Source of the DNA: Bdellovibrionaceae bacterium UBA6502
Lineage (GTDB): Bacteria; Bdellovibrionota; Bdellovibrionia; Bdellovibrionales; UBA840
Length of the DNA: 50,864 nucleotides
Assembly (NCBI GenBank): GCA_002436415.1
Contig: DJMA01000046.1
Location: 119,041-169,904 of the forward strand
Direction: 5' to 3'
Below, piece after piece: positions 25,056-33,592 of this stretch. A program made the position numbers and the translations under genes. How positions within the stretch are numbered: position 1 is the stretch's first letter; each line of letters begins with the position of its first letter. The notes below the pieces were generated by a model. The model did not search any database and was not told where the DNA came from. It saw nothing but the letters and a program-made list of their open reading frames with translations.

Positions 25056-26732
25056 ATGGCTAACTTACAACGCAATCAATGGATCGGTGGAACTTTAAAA
25101 AGTGCGAATCGCTTGCGCCAAATCGTTGCCGTTTTTGCTAAACATGGTTTCCAAAACATTGTTGAAGAACTAGAACTTGGAAAATATTTTTTCCTAGAGA
25201 AATTTAGCGGTTCAAGCATGGAACAATCTTTCACTACCGCCGAGAGATTGAGAATGGCTTTAGAAAGCTTAGGCCCCACTTGGATTAAATTTGGACAAAT
25301 GCTAGCTAGCAGGCCTGACCTTGTGCCTGAAACTTTTATGTCTGAGTTAAAGAAACTACAAGCGCAAGTTCCTGCGATGCCATTTGAAACCGTGCAAAGA
25401 ATATTAAGCGAAGAATACGAGCGCCCTGTTTCTGAGATCTACCGAGAGATTGAGCCCATTCCACTTGGTGCCGCTAGTATTGCTCAAGTTCATAAAGCTA
25501 CCCTTCACACCGGCGAAGAGGTTGTATTAAAAGTACAAAGACCCAATTTGGAAGAAGCCATCAATGATGACCTTCAAGTTCTCTATACTTTAAGTTTGCT
25601 TCTAGAAAAATATCGTCCTGAACTTCGAGTTTTAAATCTAAGCTCTATGGTTGAAGAGTTTGCTTCTGCCATCGAACAAGAACTAGATTTTTACATTGAA
25701 GCTAACAATATGGATCGCTTCCGTAAAAACTTTTTTGCCGACCCACATGTCGTCATCCCAAAGGTTTACAACGATCTCTCTACCTCAAAGGTCTTAGTTC
25801 AAGAAGAACTCAAAGGTAAAAACTTAAACGATCCTGAGGCTTTTAATCAAAAAGGTATTTATCCTCATGACGTAATTCAGATTGGAATTCGCGCTTTTTT
25901 TAAAATGATTTTTAAAGATGGCGTTTTTCATGCGGATCTCCACGAAGGAAATATATTTGTACTTCCTCATCAACAAATCGGCTTGATCGATTTTGGCATG
26001 ATTGGCTATCTATCGCAAAAATCTCGTGATTCTATTGCCGGCATTATGATGTCCATAGGAAATGAAGACTACGAACAACTTGCTTTTGAATTTTTAGAGT
26101 TATCTCCTTATTCTTACGATTGTGATGTTGATGCTTTTACCCACGAAATCCAAGGCTTGTTCGCTCCATACCATGGCCTAAGCTTTGCCAATTTTCAAAT
26201 TGGTAAATTATTATTAGATGCCACAAGAGTCGCAGGTAAGCATGGCATTAGCTTGCCTAGTGATTTAATGCTTTTATTTAAATCCATTCTTACCATCGAG
26301 GGAATGGGCAGAAGCTTAGGAGAGGATTTTGACTTACTAAGTTTTTCCAATGAATTTGCTGTTGAAGTTATCAAATCAAAGTACAACTTTGATCGCCTTG
26401 CAAAAAACTTAGGAATGATAACAAAGGATTCGGCGGCTCTGCTCACTGGCTTGCCTAGACATGCAAGGCAAGCCCTTAGAAAACTCAACTCTCCAAATTT
26501 TCACTGGAAACTACAAGTTGAAGAAATGCATGAGTTAAAAAGAGGTGTGGAAAAAGGTTCCAACATTATCTTCTTAGGCCTAGTAATTAGCTCTATGCTA
26601 ATCTCTGCCACGGGAGCGATGTTTATTCCAAACTCAACTTTGATTGGAGGCATTCCAGCGATAAGCGCCATCCTTTATGGATTAGCAACTTTCACTGGTT
26701 TTGTTGCCGTTTACAATTACATTCGAAAGTAG
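25056..26732 (+). CDS. ubiB: ABC1/UbiB/AarF-family atypical kinase
   Basis: This is a membrane-associated protein-kinase-like ATPase that, in characterised bacteria, supports ubiquinone synthesis. Family motifs are the KxGQ element KFGQMLASRPDLVP (Lys78, Gln81), the Ala-rich nucleotide loop PLGAASIAQVHKA near 138-150, the catalytic loop VFHADLHEGNIF near 290, and the metal-binding DFG near 312. Two C-terminal hydrophobic helices (IIFLGLVISSMLISATGAMF and a second one) fit UbiB. Length 558 matches UbiB (~546). No other quinone gene is nearby, so the exact role is inferred from family membership. Confidence 0.88.
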   Translation: MANLQRNQWIGGTLKSANRLRQIVAVFAKHGFQNIVEELELGKYFFLEKFSGSSMEQSFTTAERLRMALESLGPTWIKFGQMLASRPDLVPETFMSELKKLQAQVPAMPFETVQRILSEEYERPVSEIYREIEPIPLGAASIAQVHKATLHTGEEVVLKVQRPNLEEAINDDLQVLYTLSLLLEKYRPELRVLNLSSMVEEFASAIEQELDFYIEANNMDRFRKNFFADPHVVIPKVYNDLSTSKVLVQEELKGKNLNDPEAFNQKGIYPHDVIQIGIRAFFKMIFKDGVFHADLHEGNIFVLPHQQIGLIDFGMIGYLSQKSRDSIAGIMMSIGNEDYEQLAFEFLELSPYSYDCDVDAFTHEIQGLFAPYHGLSFANFQIGKLLLDATRVAGKHGISLPSDLMLLFKSILTIEGMGRSLGEDFDLLSFSNEFAVEVIKSKYNFDRLAKNLGMITKDSAALLTGLPRHARQALRKLNSPNFHWKLQVEEMHELKRGVEKGSNIIFLGLVISSMLISATGAMFIPNSTLIGGIPAISAILYGLATFTGFVAVYNYIRK

Positions 26733-26892
26733 ATACACTGATTTATTCCAGAACAATAAGTTTCGCTTTTTGAAGGTCAATATAGTTTGAGTTCATAAAA
26801 TGACCTTTAAAATTCCTTAAATAAAAATATATATTTTTCGAATCATTTTTTGAAACAATATTTAGTAGATAAAGTTTTTTCTAATCACAAAA

Positions 26893-26925
26893 GCCTCTTC
26901 AAAGTGAAAATACTTTTATAGAGGC
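26893..26925. terminator. Hairpin between convergent ubiB and exported-protein gene
   Basis: GCCTCT/AGAGGC encloses a second pair, AAAGT/ACTTT. It lies between convergent genes and could end transcription from either side, although the T-tract is not compact. Confidence 0.5.
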
Positions 26926-26976
26926 AATTAATTGTCTTTTAAAAATAATTAAATTCCTTAGAAAACACAGGGTAAA

Positions 26977-29046
26977 CTACATGCACTTTCTCGCTGCATT
27001 CAACATGTCCACATTTATTTGAGCCATTGGATCAAACCAATCAAATGCTTGAAGTTCTGATGTCCAATAATATTTTTGCTTTTTATAATTCCATTTGGCC
27101 TTGTGATACATCATATTGTCGTAGTCAGTAAAACCGTCCCGTATTCTTTTATATTGTAAAAACACATTACCAAGCATTTCATCTATGAAAAAAGCTTTTA
27201 GTTTTTCTGGTTCATTTTCAAAACCATTTGAAGGAAGACTAAAATCAAGACTGATTTCATCATTATGAACCATGTAGGTAAATTTAATCATAGAGTCATA
27301 GGTAATATTACTTATATCGATTTTTAATTTCTTGCCAGGCAAGTAATTCACTAGGCAAGAAATTTTTTCTTTTACCTTAGGCTCTTTGAGTAAATTAAAT
27401 ACCCAGTCAACTTCTTGCTCAGAGTCCAAACTTGCTAGAGGCAGAGAAATTCCTTTAACTCCATAAGAGGATCTAAACTCACTGATTCTCTTAGTGTGCA
27501 TTGCATTTTTAACCTCTTCGTAATTATTATTAATATAAGTATTGTAGCTATCTTTTAGAGCAATCAAAAAGTCTTCACTTGTTCCATTCGGATCCAACTT
27601 GAGTACCGTCACTCTACCAATTAAGCTATTCCACTCCGATTGAGTTAACGCATTAAAGCTAGCTTTTTGAAGCAAAACACCTGAACCATTACTCGTAAAT
27701 TTTCTAATGATTTCACCTACCACTGGATCATTAGCTGAACGCTGTGCTAGATAGTCTTTAATTAACAGGAGAGATTTTGAAAGTTCAAAATAAAAGCTAT
27801 CAAAGTTTTCCATTGCTGATAACTCTATTCCTTTGAAAAAGAAAACCTTTAAATTTGAACTTTCTGCCAAACCTGGAAACTCTTGTTTCAAAAGTGCCTT
27901 GAGCTTTTCTAGATTGGTATCAACAATCTCAATCTTCTGAATCTCTTTCGTGTTAAAAATTTGATTGCTCTTGATTTTACTTGTCTGTTTATAAGTAACT
28001 TTTAACTGACTTGGTTCTCCTGAAAAAAGTAGACTTTTCGCGTAAGCTAGGCTTTCCGTGGCATAATCTGTAGTTGTCGGCATACTTAAAATTTGCGGAC
28101 TATGGTTCAAAAAATCAATCCCTGGAAAAGAATCCTGTTCTAATTGAAATAACATTCTCGTATCGTAAAAACTATAAGGACCATATTCAGCCTGTGCGTC
28201 AAGAATTGGTATAGCTTGAAGACCTTGAGCAACAAATTGACTTGGCTGAAATTCCATGGATATTTTAGCATGATGTAAACTAGAATCTTTAGCGTCTATT
28301 TCTTCATTTTCAAAGCGAATCGAATCCCCTTTGTCCAATCCAGAGGCTTTCAAAAAACCAACAAAACGTTCTTTTGATAATTCCGATTTCAAAAACTTCA
28401 AAACCGTGGACGCCCAACTTTCGGCAAAGCGTTCATCATTTTGAAGGCTTCCAAGATAGGCCAAGCGATGAGCTTGTTCGTGAAGCACTAATTTCATAAT
28501 CTCATCATCAGACATTCCATCCATCAATTCAGTAAAATAAATTACCCTTCCCAATGGACCTACTTCGGTTACAGCCCGAACATATAACGAGTCTTTCTCC
28601 CCAGCCTTATATCCAATTTGCTCACTAACAAATATTCCGTAATCTTTGGCATTAGAAGTATTTTGCCATTCTTCTTTGATTCGAACTGTCTTAGTTGTTG
28701 TCCCGTCCGAGTTTGTTACAGTTTCTGTTTCACGAGAAACTACCTGCATATAGTATCTTGAAAGTAACTCACTAAGCTTGATTACTTCTCCAGAAAAAAT
28801 CACTAAAGTTCTATCTAAGTCTAAAAGCATTTCATTTTTCAAACTCATTGGTAGATTAGAGTTTCGAATTAAAGCCTTTAAAGCTTTGCCTTTTGGATGA
28901 ACCACGTCTCCTTCAAAATTCACTCGAACACACTTTGCCCCTTCTTGAATACAGTAGTCTCCGTTTCCTGATTTATTTCCTGCAAATAAATTGAGGCCGC
29001 TAAAGAAAACCGCTATTGAAACTGCTCCTAAAATTTTACTTCTCAT
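26977..29046 (-). CDS. Large exported protein with HExxH motif, partner of the second TIGR02147 regulator
   Basis: The signal peptide (residues 1-22) is followed by GNKSGNGDYC, which resembles the GNGGDG start of the protein at 11281-12285. Residues 186-194 read LVLHEQAHR: an HExxH zinc motif (His189, Glu190, His193), with a possible third ligand Glu209 in NDERFAES, 16 residues downstream, as in gluzincin peptidases. This supports, but does not prove, a secreted metallopeptidase. The remaining ~450 residues are not recognised. It starts 23 nt after the TIGR02147 regulator on the same strand, so the two form one operon. The paired organisation repeats that at 11281-13025. Confidence 0.72.
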   Translation of the reverse strand: MRSKILGAVSIAVFFSGLNLFAGNKSGNGDYCIQEGAKCVRVNFEGDVVHPKGKALKALIRNSNLPMSLKNEMLLDLDRTLVIFSGEVIKLSELLSRYYMQVVSRETETVTNSDGTTTKTVRIKEEWQNTSNAKDYGIFVSEQIGYKAGEKDSLYVRAVTEVGPLGRVIYFTELMDGMSDDEIMKLVLHEQAHRLAYLGSLQNDERFAESWASTVLKFLKSELSKERFVGFLKASGLDKGDSIRFENEEIDAKDSSLHHAKISMEFQPSQFVAQGLQAIPILDAQAEYGPYSFYDTRMLFQLEQDSFPGIDFLNHSPQILSMPTTTDYATESLAYAKSLLFSGEPSQLKVTYKQTSKIKSNQIFNTKEIQKIEIVDTNLEKLKALLKQEFPGLAESSNLKVFFFKGIELSAMENFDSFYFELSKSLLLIKDYLAQRSANDPVVGEIIRKFTSNGSGVLLQKASFNALTQSEWNSLIGRVTVLKLDPNGTSEDFLIALKDSYNTYINNNYEEVKNAMHTKRISEFRSSYGVKGISLPLASLDSEQEVDWVFNLLKEPKVKEKISCLVNYLPGKKLKIDISNITYDSMIKFTYMVHNDEISLDFSLPSNGFENEPEKLKAFFIDEMLGNVFLQYKRIRDGFTDYDNMMYHKAKWNYKKQKYYWTSELQAFDWFDPMAQINVDMLNAARKCM

Positions 29047-29069
29047 ATTTCACTCCATATATTAAAAAA

Positions 29070-29861
29070 TTATTTTCTGTTTTTTGAAATTCTTGTTCTT
29101 GGAAAAAGTTGCAGACTTAGTTCATAGACTTCAGTCTTCTCCCCTTCCTCTAGGTACTCACACAACTCGTCTCTAAATTTGCGCATTCGATTTTTTGCTT
29201 CTTCTAACTTAGAGACATCAATTGCCATTGTTACGGCACAAAACTCTCTTAAAGTTACGGCCACTTCATCTAAAGATTCTTCCGCATCTTTAAGGTTAGC
29301 CTTCTGTCTTAACTTTAGTGCAGAATTAGGAACATCGTAACTAGTGTCTAACTCTTCTTGAGCTGGTTCGTACTTATCATTTTTCTTCTTTAAATAATTT
29401 AAACGAAGCATTCGATCGATGGCCTTTTCAACTTTAGATGTACTTAGTCCAAGCCTACCAGCGATCCAAGAAGGACTTGATTCATAGTCTTCTGTTTCCA
29501 TTAAACTAAGAATACTGTAATAAATTGGATCAGAAACAATATGGTAGTGATCCGCTTGAAGCTGTAGACTTTTTTTAGAGGCTTTTAAATCTTGCTTTTT
29601 ACTTGTTTTGGAAATTTCAAAGCTCTCTAATATTGAACTTTGTTTCTCCGGAGAATCGGGAATCTCCTCCAAGATTTTACCGGCTAATTTACGACTCAAA
29701 CTTCGTTTGCCATTTAAAAACTCTGACAAAGCAGCTGGATGCATTCCTATGCTCTTTGCAAAACTTCGAAGCGAGTAGGAGCTGTTTTTCTGCTTCCTTC
29801 TTGCCAATTCATTTTGTAGATAATTTCTAAGTTCTATTTGCCCCTGCATGGAACTATTCAT
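29070..29861 (-). CDS. TIGR02147-family transcriptional regulator (second copy)
   Basis: The architecture is the same as in the paralogue at 12282-13025: an XRE-like helix-turn-helix (YSLRSFAKSIGMHPAALSEF, then LNGKRSLS), a winged-helix segment around residues 125-165 (IAGRLGLSTSKVEKAIDRML), and a helical C-terminal part that ends in FPRTRISK. Length 263 is typical. The start may be the ATG at 29861 or the ATG four codons later; neither has a clear ribosome site. The TGTAACA inverted repeat with an extra half-site directly upstream (29893-29923) is a likely self-operator. It is co-transcribed with the large exported HExxH protein. Confidence 0.88.
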   Translation of the reverse strand: MNSSMQGQIELRNYLQNELARRKQKNSSYSLRSFAKSIGMHPAALSEFLNGKRSLSRKLAGKILEEIPDSPEKQSSILESFEISKTSKKQDLKASKKSLQLQADHYHIVSDPIYYSILSLMETEDYESSPSWIAGRLGLSTSKVEKAIDRMLRLNYLKKKNDKYEPAQEELDTSYDVPNSALKLRQKANLKDAEESLDEVAVTLREFCAVTMAIDVSKLEEAKNRMRKFRDELCEYLEEGEKTEVYELSLQLFPRTRISKNRK

Positions 29862-29892
29862 AGAAGTTCTATTGATTTTTTACCACCAAAAA

Positions 29893-29923
29893 TGTAACAA
29901 AGTGTTACATCTTATATGTAACA
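29893..29923 (-). promoter_or_regulatory. Candidate tripartite operator of the second TIGR02147 operon
   Basis: TGTAACA, AAG and TGTTACA (29893-29909) form a perfect 7-3-7 inverted repeat. A third TGTAACA lies at 29917-29923. Read on the minus strand, TATAAG, a good -10, sits exactly in the gap between the third half-site and the repeat, so binding would block the promoter. The layout mirrors 13084-13112. Binding by the regulator is inference. Confidence 0.6.
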
Positions 29924-30264
29924 GGAAATTATTACTATTTCCTTTTCCCGATACAGAGTTCTAAGGCCATTCATTTCGATTATAGCCTTTGAAATAGATT
30001 GTTTCCCTGAAAATTGAGGCTTGGCCCATTTCACCAAGTTAGCCCATAAGTTCATAAAAAAAGTGAATGTTTCCTAGCTTCAAAAGCTAAGCTTAGAACA
30101 TGATAGTCAAAAACAAACTAACCCAACTCATTCATTAAGAGCCCTGGTACATAATTTAGATTTACCCATAGCCCTAGTTCATTTGTGTTGGGAATCGAGA
30201 TAGTTGCTATGAAAAAATATATGATCGATTAATTTCATAAAAAATGAATTGATTGAAAAAACAA
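29924..30264. other. Gene-free stretch with short degenerate repeats
   Basis: No gene is supported. AGCCCATAAGTTCAT (from 30041), AGCCCTGGTACAT (from about 30140) and AGCCCTAGTTCAT (from about 30170) look like diverged copies of one motif, and TTGGCCCATTTCACC near 30021 is similar. They may be remains of multi-repeat IS ends; the similarity is modest. Confidence 0.35.
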
Positions 30265-30288
30265 AAAGAGACCTAACAAGGTCTCTTT
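30265..30288 (-). terminator. Rho-independent terminator of the 29-residue peptide gene
   Basis: On the minus strand, AGAGACC and GGTCTCT pair around TTGTTA and are followed by TTTTTGTTTTTT. It is symmetric enough to work in both directions. It lies 26 nt after the peptide stop at 30315. Confidence 0.9.
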
Positions 30289-30314
30289 TCTTCCACATCA
30301 ATTTCCACTTTAAA

Positions 30315-30404
30315 CTACAGGATTACAGAAGTATTCAAAACATATACTGCGGCCATACTTACAGAGAAAAACATCACTGCGGCCCATTCTTTGGCTATAC
30401 TCAT
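30315..30404 (-). CDS. 29-residue hydrophobic peptide downstream of a flagellin gene
   Basis: A perfect AAGGAGG site (30411-30417) lies 6 nt before an ATG that opens a 29-codon frame, ending in TAG and followed by a strong terminator. The peptide starts MSIAKEWAAVMFFSVSMAAV and is hydrophobic to its end, so it should form one transmembrane helix with the charged residues at the N-terminus. It lies between the flagellin terminator and its own terminator. No family is recognised. The signal quality argues for a real small gene; alternatives are a toxin-like or regulatory peptide. Confidence 0.65.
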   Translation of the reverse strand: MSIAKEWAAVMFFSVSMAAVYVLNTSVIL

Positions 30405-30423
30405 ATAGTACCTCCTTGTATTT

Positions 30424-30466
30424 TCCAAACTAAGTTTGGAGAAACAAGCCCCATTCCCTGGGGCTT
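30424..30466 (-). terminator. Two stem-loops after flagellin 1
   Basis: AAGCCCC/GGGGCTT (30446-30466) with a 7-nt loop lies 8 nt after the flagellin stop and is followed on the minus strand by GTTTCT: a terminator with a weak T-tract. Next is a perfect TCCAAAC/GTTTGGA hairpin (30424-30440) just before the ribosome site of the 29-residue peptide, which could attenuate or shield it. Confidence 0.65.
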
Positions 30467-30473
30467 TGATTTA

Positions 30474-31307
30474 TTATCCTAATAAACTCAATGCCATTTC
30501 TTGCGATGAGTTTGCTTGCTTAAGTACGCTCATACCAGACTGTAGTAAGATGTTATTTCTAGTAAGCTCTGCTGTCTCTTCAGCCACATCTGTGTCTCTA
30601 ATTCGAGAGTTGGCAGCACTTAAATTCTCATCAAACACGCCTAAGTTATTCACTGTACTTTGCAGGCGATTCTGAAGGGCACCAAAATTAGCTCGAATGG
30701 CGTTTACTGATACAATAGCATCATCCACTCTTGCGATACTACTTTGCGCTCCTTCTTTTGTAGCAACACTTTCTGCAAAAACACCTAGAGCCTCTAGGGA
30801 AGAGTTTGCAGCCGAAGCATTAAACGAGATTCTATCTTTAAATGGATCGTTATGAACTCCAACTTGAACATCAATCACACCACCTGTACCGTTCAATAGA
30901 TCCGTATTATTAAATGTTGTCGTCTCAGTTACACGTTGTACCTCTGACTTCAACTGTTGATATTCCACATCCAAAAACTTTCGCTCTGTATCTCCGATCG
31001 TGTCTGAAGCCGCCTGGATGGCTAACTCTCTTAATCGAATTAGGATGTTTGAAACTTCGTTTAAACCACCTTCTGCTGTCTGTACCAAAGAGATTCCGTC
31101 ATTCGCATTTCTTGTTGCTTGACGTAGACCTCTAATTTGTCCTCTTAACTGCTCACTAATCGCTAATCCTGCTGCATCATCAGCGGCTTGGTTAATTCGG
31201 TGACCCGAACTTAATCTTGCCATGGATCTTTCTAGATTGTGTTGTAGTCCTCTTAGGTTTTTACGAGCATTTAGGGAAGCTACGTTTGTCATAATTCTTA
31301 AGGCCAT
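30474..31307 (-). CDS. fliC: Flagellin (first copy)
   Basis: This is a structural subunit of the flagellar filament, exported by the flagellar type III system, so it has no signal peptide. The conserved N-terminal D0/D1 helices (ASLNARKNLRGLQHNLERSM, then RLSSGHRINQAADDAAGLAI) and the C-terminal D1/D0 helices (NSRIRDTDVAEETAELTRNN ... GMSVLKQANSSQEMALSLLG) are clear. At 277 residues it lacks the variable D2/D3 domains. An AGGAGG site precedes the ATG. It lies ~670 bp downstream of a second flagellin on the same strand. No sigma-28 promoter was found directly upstream, unlike for its neighbour. Confidence 0.95.
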   Translation of the reverse strand: MALRIMTNVASLNARKNLRGLQHNLERSMARLSSGHRINQAADDAAGLAISEQLRGQIRGLRQATRNANDGISLVQTAEGGLNEVSNILIRLRELAIQAASDTIGDTERKFLDVEYQQLKSEVQRVTETTTFNNTDLLNGTGGVIDVQVGVHNDPFKDRISFNASAANSSLEALGVFAESVATKEGAQSSIARVDDAIVSVNAIRANFGALQNRLQSTVNNLGVFDENLSAANSRIRDTDVAEETAELTRNNILLQSGMSVLKQANSSQEMALSLLG

Positions 31308-31527
31308 TTTCTATCCTCCTTGCATAACAAAATCCTCCTTGATTTGTGCCATTCTTGGCTTTTCGCGCGTCCTTGCACGAACTGGTTAATATATTCACTA
31401 GTTTTCCTGCTCGAACTAACTTAATCTTTAAGTACAGCTCTCGCATAATACTGATCGACAAAAACTTTGTATCTCTAGAGTCTAGTTTTATTAAATTTTA
31501 ATCTTTTTTTAATCTTTGTTTTTGAAA

Positions 31528-31877
31528 GTGCATCGCACATAAAAATGTAGGCAAGCTTTTATGCTTGTTATTTTGACTGCTCAAGAAGTGTTTTAGAAAC
31601 TTCTTCGCTTTTTAGTTGTTCTCTCCCCGTTTCCTTTTTTTGAAACAAAGAGATAGAAAGTTTTAAGACTTTCTTTTTTAGTCGCAGTTTTCCTGCTATG
31701 TTCTAAAAGTTTTTTTCTTTTAGTACATCTCTAGATCTACCTAGAGCTTTCTTTTTATCCAAAAGCTTTCGCTTTCATCTTTGTTTTTTATGAAAACATT
31801 TTTGCTTTCCATTTTGGAAGTTTTTATCTCCCCTATTTTTCCCGCATCTTTATTAAGTGTGGGGGGTGTTGCCCCCC
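31528..31877. repeat. Array of about nine consecutive small stem-loops, most followed by T-tracts on the + strand
   Basis: In order: GTGC/GCAC 31528-31538; CAAGC/GCTTG 31552-31567; AAGAAGT/ACTTCTT 31583-31605; GTTTC/GAAAC 31629-31646; GAAAGT/ACTTTC 31656-31673; CTAAAAG/CTTTTAG 31703-31723; CTCTAG/CTAGAG 31729-31746; AAAGC/GCTTT 31762-31775; CTTTCC/GGAAG 31805-31820. A GGGGGG/CCCCCC hairpin closes the run at 31861-31877. Several are followed by four to six T on the + strand, like a row of terminators for transcription antisense to the flagellins. The whole stretch between the flagellins is non-coding. Confidence 0.55.
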
Positions 31878-31952
31878 GATTTGCAGGAAACATTTTGAAT
31901 ACAATAAGCCTTAGTAGCCCACTATTCACTCCGGGTAGGAGTCAAAAATCTA

Positions 31953-32000
31953 GAACCAATTCTCTTAATCGTGATTAGTAATTAAGAGAAACTCTGGTTC
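31953..32000 (-). terminator. Terminator overlapping the stop codon of flagellin 2
   Basis: GAACCA/TGGTTC (outer) and TCTCTTAAT/ATTAAGAGA (inner, 31961-31969 with 31981-31989) form a long hairpin that includes the end of the coding region and is followed on the minus strand by TAGATTTTTG. Confidence 0.65.
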
Positions 32001-32827
32001 AAGAGTGATAGCGCTGCATTAGAGGACTGGTTGGCTTGAGCTAGTACAGAAGTACCTGCTTGCATAAGAACATTGTTCTTAGTCAATTCGGCAGTTTCTT
32101 CTGCGATATCCACGTCTCTAATTCGAGAGTTCGCTGCTGATAAGTTTTCTAGCGCGATACTAACGTTATTAATTGTCGACTGGAGTCTATTCTGGACCGC
32201 ACCAAAATCTGCTCGCATGGCAGAGACACTGACAATGGCAGAGTCAATTGCGCCGAGAGAGTTTTGGGCTGAAGCCTTATCCGCTACACTGGTTAAATTA
32301 ATCCCTAGTGCTGCACTGTTCGCATCCGCTTTAGAAGCATCAAACGATAATCTATCAATATTTGGATCGTTACGTGTACCAACTTGGAAGTCCAAGATTG
32401 CACCTGTACCACTTAAAAGTGAAGTACCATTAAATTCGGTTCCATCTGCGATACGGTCAATCTCTGATACTAACTGATCGTACTCCACATTTAGGAACTG
32501 TCTTTCTACTGGGCCAACCGTATCAGAAGCTGCTTGTACCGCTAGCTCTCTTAAACGGATTAGAATGTTTGAAACTTCGTTCAATCCACCCTCTGCCACT
32601 TGCACCAAAGATACACCATCTTGTGCGTTTCTGGATGCTTGTTTAAGACCTCTAATTTGTGCTCTTAAGTTTTCAGAGATTGCCAGACCTGCGGCATCAT
32701 CTCCAGCTCTGTTGATTCTGTAACCTGAACTTAGTCTCTCTAGGTTTTGATCTAGATTCAACTTTGTCCCCATCAAGTTACGACGAGCATTTAGGGACGC
32801 AACGTTTGTATTAATTCTTAATCCCAT
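31982..32827 (-). CDS. fliC: Flagellin (second copy), sigma-28 promoter upstream
   Basis: This filament subunit is a close paralogue of the one at 30474-31307. N-terminal D0/D1 (ASLNARRNLMGTKLNLDQNL, RLSSGYRINRAGDDAAGLAI) and C-terminal D1/D0 (NSRIRDVDIAEETAELTKNN, VLAQANQSSNAALSLLNQ) are intact, with no variable domain; 281 residues. A strong GGAGGA site is present. A well-matched FliA-type promoter lies at 32911-32937, giving a ~77-nt leader that contains two short hairpins (around 32860-32880 and 32885-32902). Multiple flagellins assembled in a fixed order are known in Bdellovibrio. Confidence 0.96.
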   Translation of the reverse strand: MGLRINTNVASLNARRNLMGTKLNLDQNLERLSSGYRINRAGDDAAGLAISENLRAQIRGLKQASRNAQDGVSLVQVAEGGLNEVSNILIRLRELAVQAASDTVGPVERQFLNVEYDQLVSEIDRIADGTEFNGTSLLSGTGAILDFQVGTRNDPNIDRLSFDASKADANSAALGINLTSVADKASAQNSLGAIDSAIVSVSAMRADFGAVQNRLQSTINNVSIALENLSAANSRIRDVDIAEETAELTKNNVLMQAGTSVLAQANQSSNAALSLLNQSFS

Positions 32828-32910
32828 TGTAATCCTCCTCCATGAAGATTAATCAATCGTTTCACTTCCATCCTTGAAAGTGATGTGGGTCCTCATGACC
32901 ACACACTAAC

Positions 32911-32937
32911 CTATCGGTGTCTCGTTTTGAATCTTTA
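32911..32937 (-). promoter_or_regulatory. Sigma-28 (FliA) promoter of flagellin 2
   Basis: On the minus strand, TAAAGATT, 11 nt and ACCGATAG. This compares with the consensus TAAAGTTT-N11-GCCGATAA: seven of eight and six of eight matches with the exact spacer. It lies 84 nt upstream of the ATG. Confidence 0.85.

Positions 32938-33592
<655 letters not shown>

Noticed and set aside
31404..31430. AATCTTTA near 31423-31430 considered as the -35 of a sigma-28 promoter for flagellin 1
   Set aside because: With an 11-nt spacer the -10 position reads AGCAGGAA on the minus strand, which does not resemble GCCGATAA.
32073..32477. Long antisense frame opposite flagellin 2
   Set aside because: It mirrors the codon structure of the strongly supported flagellin gene and has no ribosome site or recognisable domain.
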